Part shown: piece by piece, positions 1-10,639 of the stretch
How the letters are laid out: every line of letters begins with the position of its first letter
Position numbering within the stretch: position 1 is the first letter of the stretch
NCBI RefSeq assembly: GCF_019320115.1
Contig: NC_089589.1
Coordinates: 18,787,641 to 18,851,640, forward strand
Direction of reading: 5' to 3'
Length of the DNA stretch: 64,000 nucleotides
Source: Miscanthus floridulus
Lineage: Eukaryota; Streptophyta; Magnoliopsida; Poales; Poaceae
Notes under the pieces: generated by a model
Database searches by the model: none
What the model saw: only the letters and a program-made list of their open reading frames with translations
What the model was told of the DNA's origin: nothing
Program-made: the position numbers and the translations under genes

Positions 1-1440
1 GCTATTGCTATGGCTTTTGCCTGCACTATGCCTTGCTCCCCCCTTGCGCCCTTGCGCCTTATGCTGACTGAGTTTCTTAAGGGCACGGGGGGAATCCGTT
101 TTTATAGTGGGGTGGTGGCTTTCGGGCGTTAACATTTTTGTACGTTGTTAGGTGGAACGCATCTTGGCTTTAATGGCCTATATGTTGCCTGAATTAATCG
201 TTCTTCTTGAGATCTTTGAAGTAAAGAGGCCTGGCGCCACAGTGGTGGCAGTGTTTTGCCAGGCACTTTCTGTTTTCCTATTACGGATAGCGGAGACCTT
301 TTTCCTAGTTTCTGCGCCACAATTTTGTTTTCCCTAACGCTAGGGTTTTTTTTAGGGGTCGAAGGCCTGTTCCACCGAGGTTGTTGCCCTGATGCCTGAG
401 TTCGGTCAGGTCTTTGTCAATGGTCGGAGGTCTTTTTGGCCGAAGATTTTTGCCTTGAAGCCTGACTTTGGTCAGGTCTTTGTCAAGGATCGGAGGCCTT
501 TTTTGGCCATAGATTTATTCCTTGATGCCTGACTTTGGTCAGGTCTTTGTCAAGGATCGGAGGCCTTATTTGGCCATAGGTTTATTCCTTGATGCCTGAC
601 TTTGGTCAGGTCTTTGTCAAGGATCGGATGCCTTATTTGGCCATAGGTTTATTCCTTGATGCCTGACTTTGGTCAGGTCTTTGTCAAGGATCGGAGGCCT
701 TATTTGGCCATAGGTTTATTCCTTGATGCCTGACTTTGGTCAGGTCTTTGTCAAGGATCGGAGGCCTTATTTGGCCATAGGTTTATTCCTTGATGCCTGA
801 CTTTGGTCAGGTCTTTGTCAAGATTCGGAGGTCTTTTTGGCCGAAGATTTTTGCCTTGAAGCCTGACTTTGGTCAGGTCTTTGTCAAGGATCGGAGGCCT
901 TATTTGGCCATACGTTTATTCCTTGATGCCTGACTTTGGTCAGGTCTTTGTCAAGGATCGGAGGTCTTTTTGGCCGAAGATTTTTGCCTTGAAGCCTGAC
1001 TTTGGTCAGGTCTTTGTCAAGGATCGGAGGCCTTTTTTGGCCATAGATTTATTCCTTGATGCCTGACTTTGGTCAGGTCTTTGTCAAGGATCGGAGGCCT
1101 TATTTGGCCATAGAGGTCATTTCAAATTGCCCTTGCCTATGGCTGGCGCTTTGAAAGGACCTATTTTTTTGTTTACCGAATATTGCGGCACCAGAGCTGG
1201 CCGCTTTCGGTTTTTGGGTTCTATGTGGTGTTCTTTTGGGGAATTACCTCTTTATACTTGTAGATGATTTTTACATTGAGCCTGCCTCGTTAAAACCCTC
1301 ACCTCCGTTTGGAGTTCCCCTGTGAGGAAAAGAGTGCAGGCTCTTTTACATTTTGTTTCGAATGAAGTAAAAAAAACTAAGGTAATTGCATATAGGGGCC
1401 TCCGCTTATATTTTGCGGAGGTTGCCCTTTGGTACATTGC
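1..1440 (-). other. 3' non-coding region of the first Tat element
   Basis: This stretch follows the integrase stop codon on the minus strand. It holds no credible gene. It contains the 67-bp tandem array at 391-1113 and otherwise unremarkable AT-rich sequence. Long 3' untranslated regions with tandem repeats are known for Tat elements. Confidence 0.7.
391..1113. repeat. Tandem array of about 11 monomers of 66-67 bp
   Basis: The phrase GCCTGACTTTGGTCAGG starts at 460, 527, 594, 661, 728, 795, 861, 928, 994 and 1061, with a diverged first copy near 391. Two monomer types alternate: a 67-bp form ending in TTTATTCCTTGAT and a 66-bp form ending in TTTTTGCCTTGAA. Nearly every monomer carries CGGAGG. 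The array lies in the 3' untranslated region of a Tat element, a known source of satellite repeats in plants. Confidence 0.95.
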
Positions 1441-2265
1441 CTAGATGTAGTATCTGTGAAGGCTGTCGATATTCCATGTGTGGGTTGTTGTGACACCTTC
1501 GCTGTCGGTCAAGTGGAAAGAACCAGGTCGGCCTGCTGCCGTTGCTGTGTATGGGCCTTCCCATTTCGGTTGCAACTTACCGACAAGTTGTGCGTTTGGT
1601 TTTCTCCTGAGTACGAGGTCTCCGTGTTTTATGTCTTTCCTTACCACCTGAGAGTCTCTCCACTTCTTGGTTTGTGACTGATATTTTGCAATGTTGTCGA
1701 CTGCTTCCAGTCTGGTGGCTTCTATTGTTTCTTTTGCATACTCTTCATCTTGCAACATCAGCTGGCTTGTTGTGCGGAGGCTTTCGTGCTTTATTTCTTC
1801 TGGCATCATGGCTTCTTCTCCATAGAGCAGTTTGAATGGTGTGAATCCTGTTGTTCTTGAGACGGATGTATTGTGTGACCAAATAACTCTAGGTAGTTCA
1901 TCTATCCATCTTCCTTTGCGTAGGCTCAGCAGTGTCTTTGATATTGCTGAAAAGACTATTCTGTTTGCTCTTTCGACTGCTCCATTGGACTCTGGGTGGT
2001 ATACAGAGGCAAAGGCTAATTTCATCCCTATGCTTTTGTAGAATTTTTTGAAGTTCTCTGAATCGAATTGTTTTCCATTGTCTACTGTCAGGATCCTTGG
2101 TACACCGAATCTGCAAACGATGTTCTGCCAGAAGAATTTTCTGATAGTTTCTGAGGTTATCTTCGCCAGTGGCTTTGCCTCTATCCATCTTGTGAAATAT
2201 TCCACTGCCACTACTGCGAATCTGTTTCCTCCTTGGGATGGAGGTAATGGGCCGACTAGGTCCAT
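1441..2265 (-). pseudogene. Integrase catalytic core and C-terminus, first Tat element
   Basis: A 274-residue frame carries the integrase core. The DDE triad is visible as Asp2 (MDLVG), Asp62 (TVDNG) and Glu98 (GAVERAN), with 35 residues between the last two as expected for retroviral-type integrases. The C-terminal part (GDLVLRR, then WEGPY) matches the usual Ty3 integrase tail. It is in the same frame as the upstream polyprotein but separated from it by a TAA stop at 2275-2277, so the methionine at 2265 is internal and not a real start. It would act in the nucleus inserting element cDNA. Confidence 0.9.
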
Positions 2266-2274
2266 CCCCCATCT

Positions 2275-5200
2275 TTACAGCGGCCATATCGGAGGTATAA
2301 GCTGGGTCTCCGCCGATGGTTTTGACTGTCCTAGAGAGAAAGTTTGGCATGATTTGCATGTTCTGACTATCTGCTCTGCGTCTTGTATGTGTGTTGGCCA
2401 ATAAAAGCCTTGCCTTATTGCCTTTGCTGATAAAGCTCTGGAGCCAATGTGCGACCCGCAGATTCCTGAGTGTATTTCTTGAAGCAATTCTATGCCTTCG
2501 CTCTGCGATATGCATTTGAGGAGAGGCTGGACTACTCCTTTCTTGTACAGTACGCCATTTACGATTGTGTAATTTCTTGCCCTGGCCTGTATTCTTGCTG
2601 CTTTTGCTTCATCTTCTTCGGTTGTTTTGCCTTCTAGGAATTCTGTTATCACCTTTCTCCAATCTTCATTTTGCAGGTGTAGTATGGGCTTTGGTGCCTT
2701 CGATGTCTCCACAGTTGCCGGAGCCTTCAAGATCTGGTAAAAAGTGTTTGGAGGCAGTGGCAGGTTGTTTGCCGCTGCCTTTGCCAATTCATCTGCCTCT
2801 GCGTTTTCTGATCTTGGGATGTGCTTTAGGGTGAAACCCTCGAATCTCCGCTCCATGTTTCTAACAACGGATAGGTATTTGATGAGTTCTGGCTCTCTTG
2901 CTGTGTATTCTTTCTCTACTTGGCCAGTGACCACTTGAGAATCTGTTTTGACTGTCAATGTTTTTGCCCCTAGGGCTTTTGCTTTGCTCAGCGCTAATAT
3001 CAGGCCTTCGTATTCTGCTATGTTGTTTGTTGATTTGAATTCTAGCCTTACTGCGTATTTTAGTCTGACGCCGGAAGGTCCCGTTAGGACAGCGGAGGCT
3101 CCTGCTCCAGCTTGGCCCCAAGCTCCATCCGTGAGTGCTATCCAGCCTTGAGCTGTAGGTTGCGTCTTGGGCTCTGTCGGAGGTGTCCAATCTGCTACAA
3201 AATCAGCTAATGCTTGTGATTTGATTGCTGTTCTGGGGACATATGAGATTCCAAACTGTGATAGTTCTGTAGCCCATTTGCCTATTCTGCCGGAGGCTTC
3301 TTTGTTTCTGAGCAAGTCTTGTAGTGGCAGAGATGTTGGAACTGAGATTTCGTGGGCTTGAAAGTAATGCTTTAGTTTTCTTGATGCCATCAGCACTGCG
3401 TAGGCGACTTTTTCTACCTCTGTATAGTTTAGCTTGGCTCCGAACAGTGCTTCTGAGATGAAATAAACTGGTTTTTGAGTTTTGCCTGATTCTTTTTCCA
3501 TCTCGTGGACTAAAACTGCGCTGACCGCATGGTCGGAGGCCGCCACATACAGCAATAGGTGGATGTCCGATTCTGGGACGGAGACCATCAGTGAGTTTGT
3601 CAGATACTCTTTCAAGTCATGAAATGCCTTCGACTGCTTGGGCCCCCATTCGAAGTTGTCTCTGCCCCTCAGGGCTTGGAAGAAGGGTAGGCTGTGTTCT
3701 GCTAATTTTGAGATGAATCTATTGAGCGCTGCTATTCTTCCCGTTAGCTTTTGTACTTCCTTCTTGTTTTTGGGCTCTGCCATTGCTATTATTGCTCTGG
3801 TTTTGTCCGGGTTTGCTTTGATGCCTTCGCTGCTTATGATATAACAGAGCATTTTCCCTTTTGTAACTCCGAATATACATTTCTCTGGGTTGAGGCGGAG
3901 GCCTGCTGTCCTAAGGTTGGCGAAGGTTTCCTGTAAGTCAGAGACATGATCGTCCTTGTTCTTGCTCATGACGACTATGTTGTCGACATAGGCTATGATG
4001 TTTCTATCTAGCTGTGATCCCAAAACCTCCTTTGTCATTCTGGCGAAGGTTGCTCCGACGTTCTTTAGTCCCTCCGGCATTCTGGTGTAGCAGTATGTCC
4101 CGAATGGGGTGGTGAAACTTGTCTTGTCTTCGTCTTCTTTTTTCAACCAGATTTGGTGATACCTAGAGAAACAGACGAGGAGGGAGAACCTCTGGCATCT
4201 GGCTGCCTTGTCGACGGAGGCATCTATTCTTGGCAATGGGAAGGGGTCTTTCTTGCAAGCTTTGTTCAGATCTGTGAAATCTATGCACATTCTCATTTTG
4301 CCATTTTTCTTTGGTACCAAGACTACGTTTGCGAGCCATTCTGAGTACTTGACTTCCCTGATCACTTTTGCATCTAGCAATCTTTGCACCTCCGCCTTTG
4401 CTGCCAGGATTCTATCCTCCGACATTTTTCTCTGTTTTTGCTTTCTTGGTCTCATGTTTTCGTTGATATCCAGTTCGTGCTGTATGATGTCCCTACTGAC
4501 TCCCTGGAGGTCGGAGGCTGACCAGGCGAAGATGTCCTTGTTTTTTACTAGGGTTGCCATGAGCTCTTCCTCTTCTGCCTTGCACAATTTTGAGCTGATT
4601 GTTACTTTTCTGTCCGGTAACTCTTTTTCTAGAGGGGTCAGCTTTGTCTCTTCTTGACCTGCCATATCTGTTTCTCCTTTGGGCATGTCCGGAGGCTCTA
4701 GTTCTTTGTTCGCCGATTTGACTGCATTGATGTTTCTTTGGGCTCTGTAGATAGCTTTCTCTATGTTTCTTGCTTCTTTCTGGCTGCCTTGAACTGTGAT
4801 AATGCCATGGAGTGCTGGTATCTTCATGCACAGGTAGGCCATATGCAGTGCTGCGTTGAATTTGGTTGTAAATCCTCTGCCCAAGATGGCATTGTATGGG
4901 TAATACAGATCGACGACGTCGAAGGTTATGTACTCGGTTCTGGCATTCGCTTGGGTTCCGAACGACACTGGGAGTGAGATTTTTCCTAGTGCTTGTATCT
5001 GCTTGCCTCCGAATCCTATTAAAGGGGATTCGGAGGGTTGTAGTTGATTTCTGCTGAGCTTCAGTTGGTCGAACGTATTTGCGAAGATGATATCTGCCGA
5101 GCTGCCTGTGTCGACCAGTATTCTGCTTATCTCCCATGCTGCTATGTTTGCCTTGATCGCCATTGCATCTGTGTGAGGGTAGCTTTCTAGCTGGACATCT

Positions 5201-6081
5201 TCTTCTGTGAAGGTGATTGGGACTCTGGACCAATCTGTGTGTTTCGCCGGGCCTTGGACTGCTACATTGTTTACCAGGCGGAGGTGATCTTTTTTCTGCT
5301 TTTTCATTTGAAACTCCATCGATGATCCTCCGGCGATTGGCAATATCATGCCTATTGTTGGCAGTGCTCCATGAGGGTTGACTTGGTTTTCTGGGTTTGG
5401 CTCGTTTTTTGGTGTTGCGGGCTGGTTGTGTGGTGGTGGCGGAGGCAGTTGCTGCATGTGGTGCTGTGGCTGCGGAGGCTCGAACCTTATTCGGTTTTGC
5501 TCCGGCGGGTTTGTATCGAGGTAGGTTATATGGGGAGATTTTGGGTTTATGTAGGTCAGGCTTGCCTCCGACCTGTAGTTGCTCGCCGGAGTCTGCTGCG
5601 AGGGTGATGACCGCCATGCTGGTAAGAAGTTTGGGTAATAGGCAGAGGCCAGTGTGGAGGGATGTATTTGTGTTGCGTTTAGCGCTGGGTACATTGGGCA
5701 GTACTGCTGGTGGCCAGTTGTGTATGTGGTGTTGACCTCTCTTGCGCTCTGCTGTGTCGGAGGTTGGGCAGTCTGCTTGTTCTTCATCCTTTCTTGTGTT
5801 TCTTTTGTCTCCGGACAATCTTTGGTGCTGTACCCTGCGTTTTCGCCGTGAAAGACGCAATATGGCTTGCGTTGTTTCTGGCTTTGGTTTCTGTTCCAGT
5901 TTTTTCCTTGGTAACCTTGGCGACCTTGGTTCCTTGTTTGGTTCTCCGGCCGTGTTGGCGCTGGCTGTTGCCCTTGCTCGTGTTGGGGTTGACCCTCGAT
6001 ACTGAGCACTTGTCCGGTTCGAGCCCCACGGTGGGCGCCAATGTTGAAACTAGAGGTTTCAACCTGCGTGGCGAAGACCAA
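2275..6081 (-). pseudogene. Gag remnant, protease, RT, RNase H, second RNase H, integrase zinc finger
   Basis: A 1268-residue frame. The first 28 or so residues read through the LTR end and primer binding site, so they are not a real start. A basic gag C-terminus with a CVFHGEN...DC cluster follows; the gag capsid is absent. Protease shows DTGSSAD near residue 324. Reverse transcriptase contains [10 protein letters not shown] and, at residues 698-701, YVDN where YVDD is expected; the Asn codon is at 3979-3981. RNase H follows, then a second RNase H starting near ALTDGAWG (about residue 985) with [14 protein letters not shown]. The frame ends after the integrase HHCC finger (near residue 1210) at TAA 2275-2277. 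The element is not autonomous. Confidence 0.92.
6016..6040 (-). promoter_or_regulatory. Primer binding site complementary to tRNA-Lys
   Basis: On the minus strand this starts TGGCGCCCACC one base after the LTR end. All 25 bases are complementary to the 3' end of plant tRNA-Lys(CUU) as I remember it, including the T-loop (GGTTCGAG). It sets minus-strand cDNA priming and fixes the inner LTR edge at 6042. Confidence 0.8.
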
Positions 6082-6293
6082 GGCCTCCGCCCGTCGGGCG
6101 GCCGGCCTCGGACGGAGGCTCAGGGTACGAGCGACAGGGGGAATAGTGGAGAGTAAGGGAATGGCACGAGAAGTTAGGGTTTCATTAATTCACCCACCAA
6201 CCAACCTCCATGGTTACAAGTGTCCCCTATTTATAGGACTCAACTACCACATAACAGAATTTATTACAATGCCCCTCAACTACTACAGTACAT
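6042..6293. repeat. Left arm of 252-bp inverted repeat in LTR
   Basis: Matches the reverse complement of 6775-7026 with only about five differences by eye, so roughly 98 percent identity. It contains a minus-strand TATA box reading into the element. Confidence 0.9.
6228..6235 (-). promoter_or_regulatory. TATA box facing the first Tat element
   Basis: TATAAATA on the minus strand within the LTR arm, about 190 bases upstream of the LTR end. It is the expected promoter for element RNA. Confidence 0.6.
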
Positions 6294-6774
6294 GACCTAC
6301 AGATGATGTCTCCGCCTGGACCGGCGGGGACCCTCCTCGGAGGCCAGCGGCCGGGCGGAGACCAGCTGGTGATGCCTCCGCCCGGACCGGCGGGGACCCG
6401 CCAAGGCGACGGCGCGCCATTGATGGCGGAGGCTCCGAGGCCAGTGGCCGGGCGGAAACCAGCTGGTGATGTCTCCGCCCGGACCGGCGGGGACTCTCCG
6501 AGGCAACAGCGCGCCCTTGAACGCGAAGGCCAGCAGCGAGAACCATGGCCCCCGCGCGGCCGGGCGGATACCCGCGGAGAACGTCTCCGACCGTCCGGCG
6601 GAGGTCCGCCAGGGGAGCGGCGCGCCGTGGGGGATGAAGGCCGGCGCCGGGGAGCCAGGCCTTCGGGCCGAAGACCAGCCACAGTGGGCCGACCGCTCAT
6701 GGAGGCCCATTGCTTAGAAACGGTGTGGCAGGACTGCCCCGCGAATAAAAGGCTAGCGGCAGAATATTATAGGA

Positions 6775-7026
6775 ATGTACTGTAGTAGTTGAGGGGCATT
6801 GTAATAAATTATGTTGTGTGGTAGTTGAGTCCTATAAATAGGGGACACTTGTAACCATGGAGGTTGGTTGGTGGGTAAATTAATGAAACCCTAACTTCTC
6901 GTGCCATTCCCTTACTCTCCACTATTCCCCCTGTCGCTCGTACCCTGAGCCTCCGTCCGAGGCCGCCCGCCCGACGGGCGGAGGCCTTGGTCTTCGCCAC
7001 GCAGGTTGAAACCTCTAGTTTCAACA
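6775..7026. repeat. Right arm of 252-bp inverted repeat in LTR
   Basis: Inverted copy of 6042-6293. It carries the same promoter and leader sequence on the plus strand, so it faces outward into the flanking LINE. Confidence 0.9.
6833..6840 (+). promoter_or_regulatory. Outward-facing TATA box in right LTR arm
   Basis: TATAAATA on the plus strand, mirror image of the box at 6228-6235. Transcription from it would leave the LTR at 7026 and run into the LINE RNase H sequence. Confidence 0.5.
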
Positions 7027-8130
7027 AACTCCACCCCTAATACCCTGTTTATTAAAATCCTAATCACTATGTGGTATTTGTGGAAGGCCAGGAATGATAT
7101 AAGCTTCCAGAGACAGTCCTGGACTCCTTGGCAGGTTCACCACGCTGTTTCCGCACAGATCGCGCTCCACATTCAAGCTCTACAACCAGGAAACAACATC
7201 ACGCCAGAAACTGCAGCAAGCTCTGGAAACCGAGAAACAACCGACCGGCAACCCAACACAAACGGCACAGGTATGCCCTCTGTATTTGCAGGCAATGTAA
7301 CCGCACCCAATAACGGACCAACCAGGGAGAACAGTGACATCGACAGTACTAACCAAGGTACAAACTTTGCCAATGCAGATCACTCTGCGCCCAACACCAA
7401 CCACAGCCAGGCGTCAAGACATCCACACCCACATCGCTCCCTAGTCCAGCCTACACAATCAGGTATGCTGCTGCTCAATGCAGGGAATACTCCAACCACA
7501 ATTCAGGCGCACAGGCAGTTGACCATGCTGCTGGAAAGACTCATTGCCCACTGTCCGACAAAGCTGCAAGGATCTAGATGCTACTCAGATGCATCGACTT
7601 CGCCAGGCATGCCTCGTTCGATTCCCAGAAATGCTGGAATCGGTGTATTCATGATCAACACTCAGGTGCAGCCGCCACAACAGGTCTACATCAAGGCGAC
7701 GATGAAGGACTTCACCTCAGTCCTAATGGCAGAGGCTGCAGCCCTGGCTCTGGCTACAACTGTCTGCAATTGAGCAATATAAACTTCTTGGCAGACAATC
7801 AAGAGTTGGTGCAATTCCTAAATGGCTCTGATATCTCCAACCCTCCTGATTGGAGAATAAAGCCATTTACCCAGATTATCAGGAACTACACACAAGGAAG
7901 AAGCACAAGCATCCTCAAGATCAGCAGAAACCAGAATCAGACAGCAGATCTGCTAGCTAGACAGGCACTTAGTGACTTAGACCTCAATCTCATCAATCAC
8001 TCCTGTGTCTGTTCCAACCCGGCACATGTACATCAGTGCCCACTCCCTTTGGCACTCCAGCTTGTAAACATCAACTCTGTGCTTACAGCTAGATGCTGTT
8101 AAATGAAATTTGTTTGTTGTCATAAAAAAA
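7027..8130 (+). pseudogene. 3' end of a plant L1-type LINE with RNase H domain
   Basis: The first codons encode WYLWKARNDISF followed by WTPWQVHHAV, typical of the segment after the zinc-binding domain of plant LINE ORF2. An RNase H domain follows, with the catalytic series YSDAS, MAEAAALALA and ADNQELV. The reading frame changes once between about 7760 and 7775, splitting the domain. The frame ends near 8100 and a short A-run near 8124-8130 marks the LINE 3' end. An open frame starts in the LTR at 7006 and runs to 7773 across the junction. The LINE 5' part should lie left of the Tat element, outside the window. Confidence 0.75.
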
Positions 8131-10375
8131 CGTGAGCACGACGACGGACACGGCATGCATTCATGTGTAGTATGTTTTACAGAACGGTGGGACAGAGTCG
8201 CCGGCAAGCGCATGCATGCATGACTTCCCCTGGGTGAAACAGAGTGCGAGAGCTTTGTGCTGCGCGTGGTGAAGGGGTAGCAAGTCTACATACCCTTGAA
8301 GTCGACGGTTCCATGTGGTGTGGTGGGCTTGGCCCGTTTAGACGGACGGCCATGCCTATGCACCGAAGGAGAAGAAAGCAGACAAGGAACAAAACGCAAC
8401 TGGACTGCCTGCCACAGTGCCAGAGGAGGGAAAGGTCGCCATCGCCTTTCGGCTCTCTCTCCCGGTCCACATCGTCCATCCCTTCTCAGGGTCAGGGCGA
8501 GCAAACAGAAACAGAAACGTCCCGGTGGGTCTCCATGGTCGCTATCCTCTGCTTTAATCTCTGACCCAGAGCCCACTCGCACCCCCCAGAGAGAGTCGGG
8601 TTTATTCCATCCCCAACCATGGATCGTCGTCTCGTCTGATGGATCGTCTATTCCTAAAGATTCAGGTTGCTGGTGCAGGAAACGAACGAACCACCTCCCC
8701 GTGCCGTCCCCGGCCGCGTGCGCGTGGGTCGGCACCGTGTTTTTTTATTATTATTATTATGAGTCGGGACCGTGTTGGTTAACCCTGTTCAGCGGTTCAG
8801 CAAAACCGGCTGCCGGCCCGTAACCGGCCCAGGGAAAACCACCGAAACCTGGGGAAACAAAAAAGGCGCTGGCGGCAGTGCCGCAGCGCGAGCGCAAGAG
8901 CTCTCATCCATGGGCGCCCATGTTCACGAGAGCTTTCTCCGTCGGCCTCGAATTGGAGTTGGAGCAAGACTCGCCGTCGCACGGAGCTCTCAATCCATAG
9001 TTGCAGTTGAGCCTTCGATTCTGGGTCCATGGGCGCCAACGCAGAACACCTCCAAGCTTGTGTCGGAGCTCTCAATCCATAGTTGCAGGCTTGCAGCTGA
9101 GCCACGTGATTCATTTTCAGCTACGCAATCCATGTTAACCATTGAAAACCGGGTGACCAAACCAACCCAAGAAACTAATCAAATTTATGCCAACCCGTCG
9201 GAAACCAGCCCGCACCGCACCGCACCGGGGTACTGATCCTGGGTTGGTTAGGGATTTAACCGGAACCCGCCAAAAACCTACCCATGAACCGGGTTAGTGT
9301 TGGTTACGCACGCGCAGTGCGCGAGAACGTGGCGCGTTTCGTCTTCTGCAGCCGGAAAGGTAGGAAAAGAGGAGGGCAGCGGAAAAAAAGAGTCCAGCAA
9401 GAATCGGATTCTGCCGGGACAAAGAATTGATGAAAGCGGATGATGCGGCAGGAGAAATGTCATGGCTGGACTGGATGCCTGCATGGATACGCCGGCAGCA
9501 TGGGCAGTCGCAGTTGGGCACCAAAGGTTTAGGTTCCCCCCAGCGGTGACGAATGAAAAGCCGCGTCCCTTGTGTTGTCAGCACTCAGAGCCTTGGGGCA
9601 CTCGGAGACGGGAGGCGAGAGACGCAGGCCCTGCTGTCTGTGTATGTCGTGTCACGCTCCATCCAGGTCCAGGACGAGCCGCGTCACGGCACCTCCTCGA
9701 TCGCCTCTCCCGTCCCGGTCCGACCGCCTTTGCATTCGCCGCACCCGCACCCCGGCCATTTCGTCACAGTCAGTCACGTGCCCTACTCTTCTGTCTCGTA
9801 TCTTTTTTCTCGCAACTTGTACGAACGCATGATGTTATGGCATCAATGATGCGTGCTCCCATTTGGTGTTGTTGCGCTGCGTGCACACCTTGCCTGGCAC
9901 GACGCTCGTCTCACCAGCTTCTTCAGGAAACACGGCCTTTCCATCTTTATTCCTTTGGAGGTTACTTTAGCTAGGATCAGGAGCTAGTATGCGTCTTTGA
10001 GAAGCCTACTGTCAAGTACTTTTCTAAGAATACGTATGGATGCTGCATTATCTTGCCAACTGTTTGTTTTCAACTTATAAGTAGTAACTAGCAGTACAAG
10101 TAGCAGGCGAAGATGACGCAGTAACAACAAACATGGTATGACGTCTCTACCAACCATTTCTTCTTATATAACCAAAAAAAAAAGAGGAGCTCGTCTCACG
10201 GCCTAATGTCAGAGTCGTTCAATTTAACCCTAATTAAAAAGTTCGTTTCACCCTTTGTCATGCATGCATGCATGCATACATCACACAACGTTCTGTGTGC
10301 CCGCCCATGTTCTCGTAGCTCATCGAGGCCCCGTTTATTTCGAACGCGAGAAAATCTAATGGTTTTCGTCGTGAC
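8131..10375. other. Unassigned, possibly low-copy intergenic sequence
   Basis: I recognise no gene, LTR or transposon end here. Open frames in both orientations are low-complexity products of GC-rich sequence with no domain I can name. The stretch holds an ATT microsatellite (about 8741-8762), a 14-bp perfect palindrome (8909-8922), a 25-bp direct repeat (8982-9006 and 9064-9088) and an ATGC microsatellite (about 10259-10278). It could be the only host-derived non-repetitive sequence in the window, but sequence alone does not prove that. Confidence 0.4.
8982..9088. repeat. 25-bp direct repeat, 82-bp spacing
   Basis: The segment starting CGGAGCTCTCAATCC occurs at 8982-9006 and identically at 9064-9088; similarity continues weakly after each copy. 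It looks like a small local duplication. Confidence 0.8.
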
Positions 10376-10419
10376 AACCACTACGAGAAAAATGATTTGC
10401 AGCAACGGAATAATTTTTT

Positions 10420-10627
10420 TTAGGGGCGGTTGGTGATAGAGCCGCCCCTACAGTGGTGTGCTCAGGAGTCCAAAGATCAGTCGCCCCTACAAATGGAACA
10501 GCAGGGGCGGCTGGTGATACGAGCCGCTCCTATAAATAGTTTGGATTTATAGGGGGCGGCTCAATCACTGACCGCCCCCAGTATTACTATTTATAGGGGC
10601 GGCTCAATAACCAACCGTCCCTATAAA
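10420..10627. repeat. Left subterminal repeats of Pack-CACTA
   Basis: Inverted and direct copies of AGGGGCGG(C/T)TGGT and its complement, separated by TATAAAT-like spacers. Subterminal repeats of this kind bind the CACTA accessory protein. Confidence 0.8.
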
Positions 10628-10639
10628 TGCTCGGTCGAA

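Larger units (their letters stand above)
1..7026 (-). mobile_element. Tat-lineage Ty3 LTR retrotransposon, 3' LTR outside window
   Basis: Read on the minus strand the order is 5' LTR (7026-6042), primer binding site, a gag remnant, protease, reverse transcriptase, RNase H, a second RNase H, integrase and a long 3' non-coding region with a tandem array. The second RNase H between RNase H and integrase marks the Tat lineage of Ty3 elements. The element lies in a plus-strand LINE, whose last part resumes at 7027. The left LTR and left target-site duplication are outside the window, so completeness cannot be judged. Coding capacity is lost: the gag capsid is missing, there is a stop before the integrase core, and a reverse-transcriptase catalytic aspartate is changed. 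Confidence 0.9.
6042..7026 (-). mobile_element. 5' LTR of first Tat element, 985 bp, self-inverted
   Basis: It begins TGTTGAAAC and ends GTTTCAACA, has the primer binding site immediately inside, and directly abuts LINE sequence outside. It is built as two 252-bp inverted arms around a GC-rich core (6294-6774). The core carries several diverged copies of a block with GGACCGGCGGGGAC and CGGGCGGA. Each arm ends in a small palindrome, GTTGAAAC with a 5-base loop and GTTTCAAC. The 3' LTR is not in the window for comparison. Confidence 0.8.

Noticed and set aside
391..1113. Regular repeats that could suggest a CRISPR array
   Set aside because: There are no unique spacers; monomers are contiguous tandem copies inside a plant retrotransposon.
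6016..6040. tRNA-Lys gene
   Set aside because: Only the 3' 25 bases match; it is a primer binding site.
6303..6785. Open frames of 130-160 codons in the LTR core
   Set aside because: Both strands are open because of GC-rich repeats; no domain or start context.
6042..7026. Stand-alone inverted-repeat DNA transposon
   Set aside because: The inner edge is fixed by a primer binding site and the ends are TG...CA, so it is an LTR of the adjoining element.
8286..8823. Protein genes of 149-175 codons on both strands
   Set aside because: Overlapping frames on both strands with mixed composition and no recognisable motif or splice pattern.
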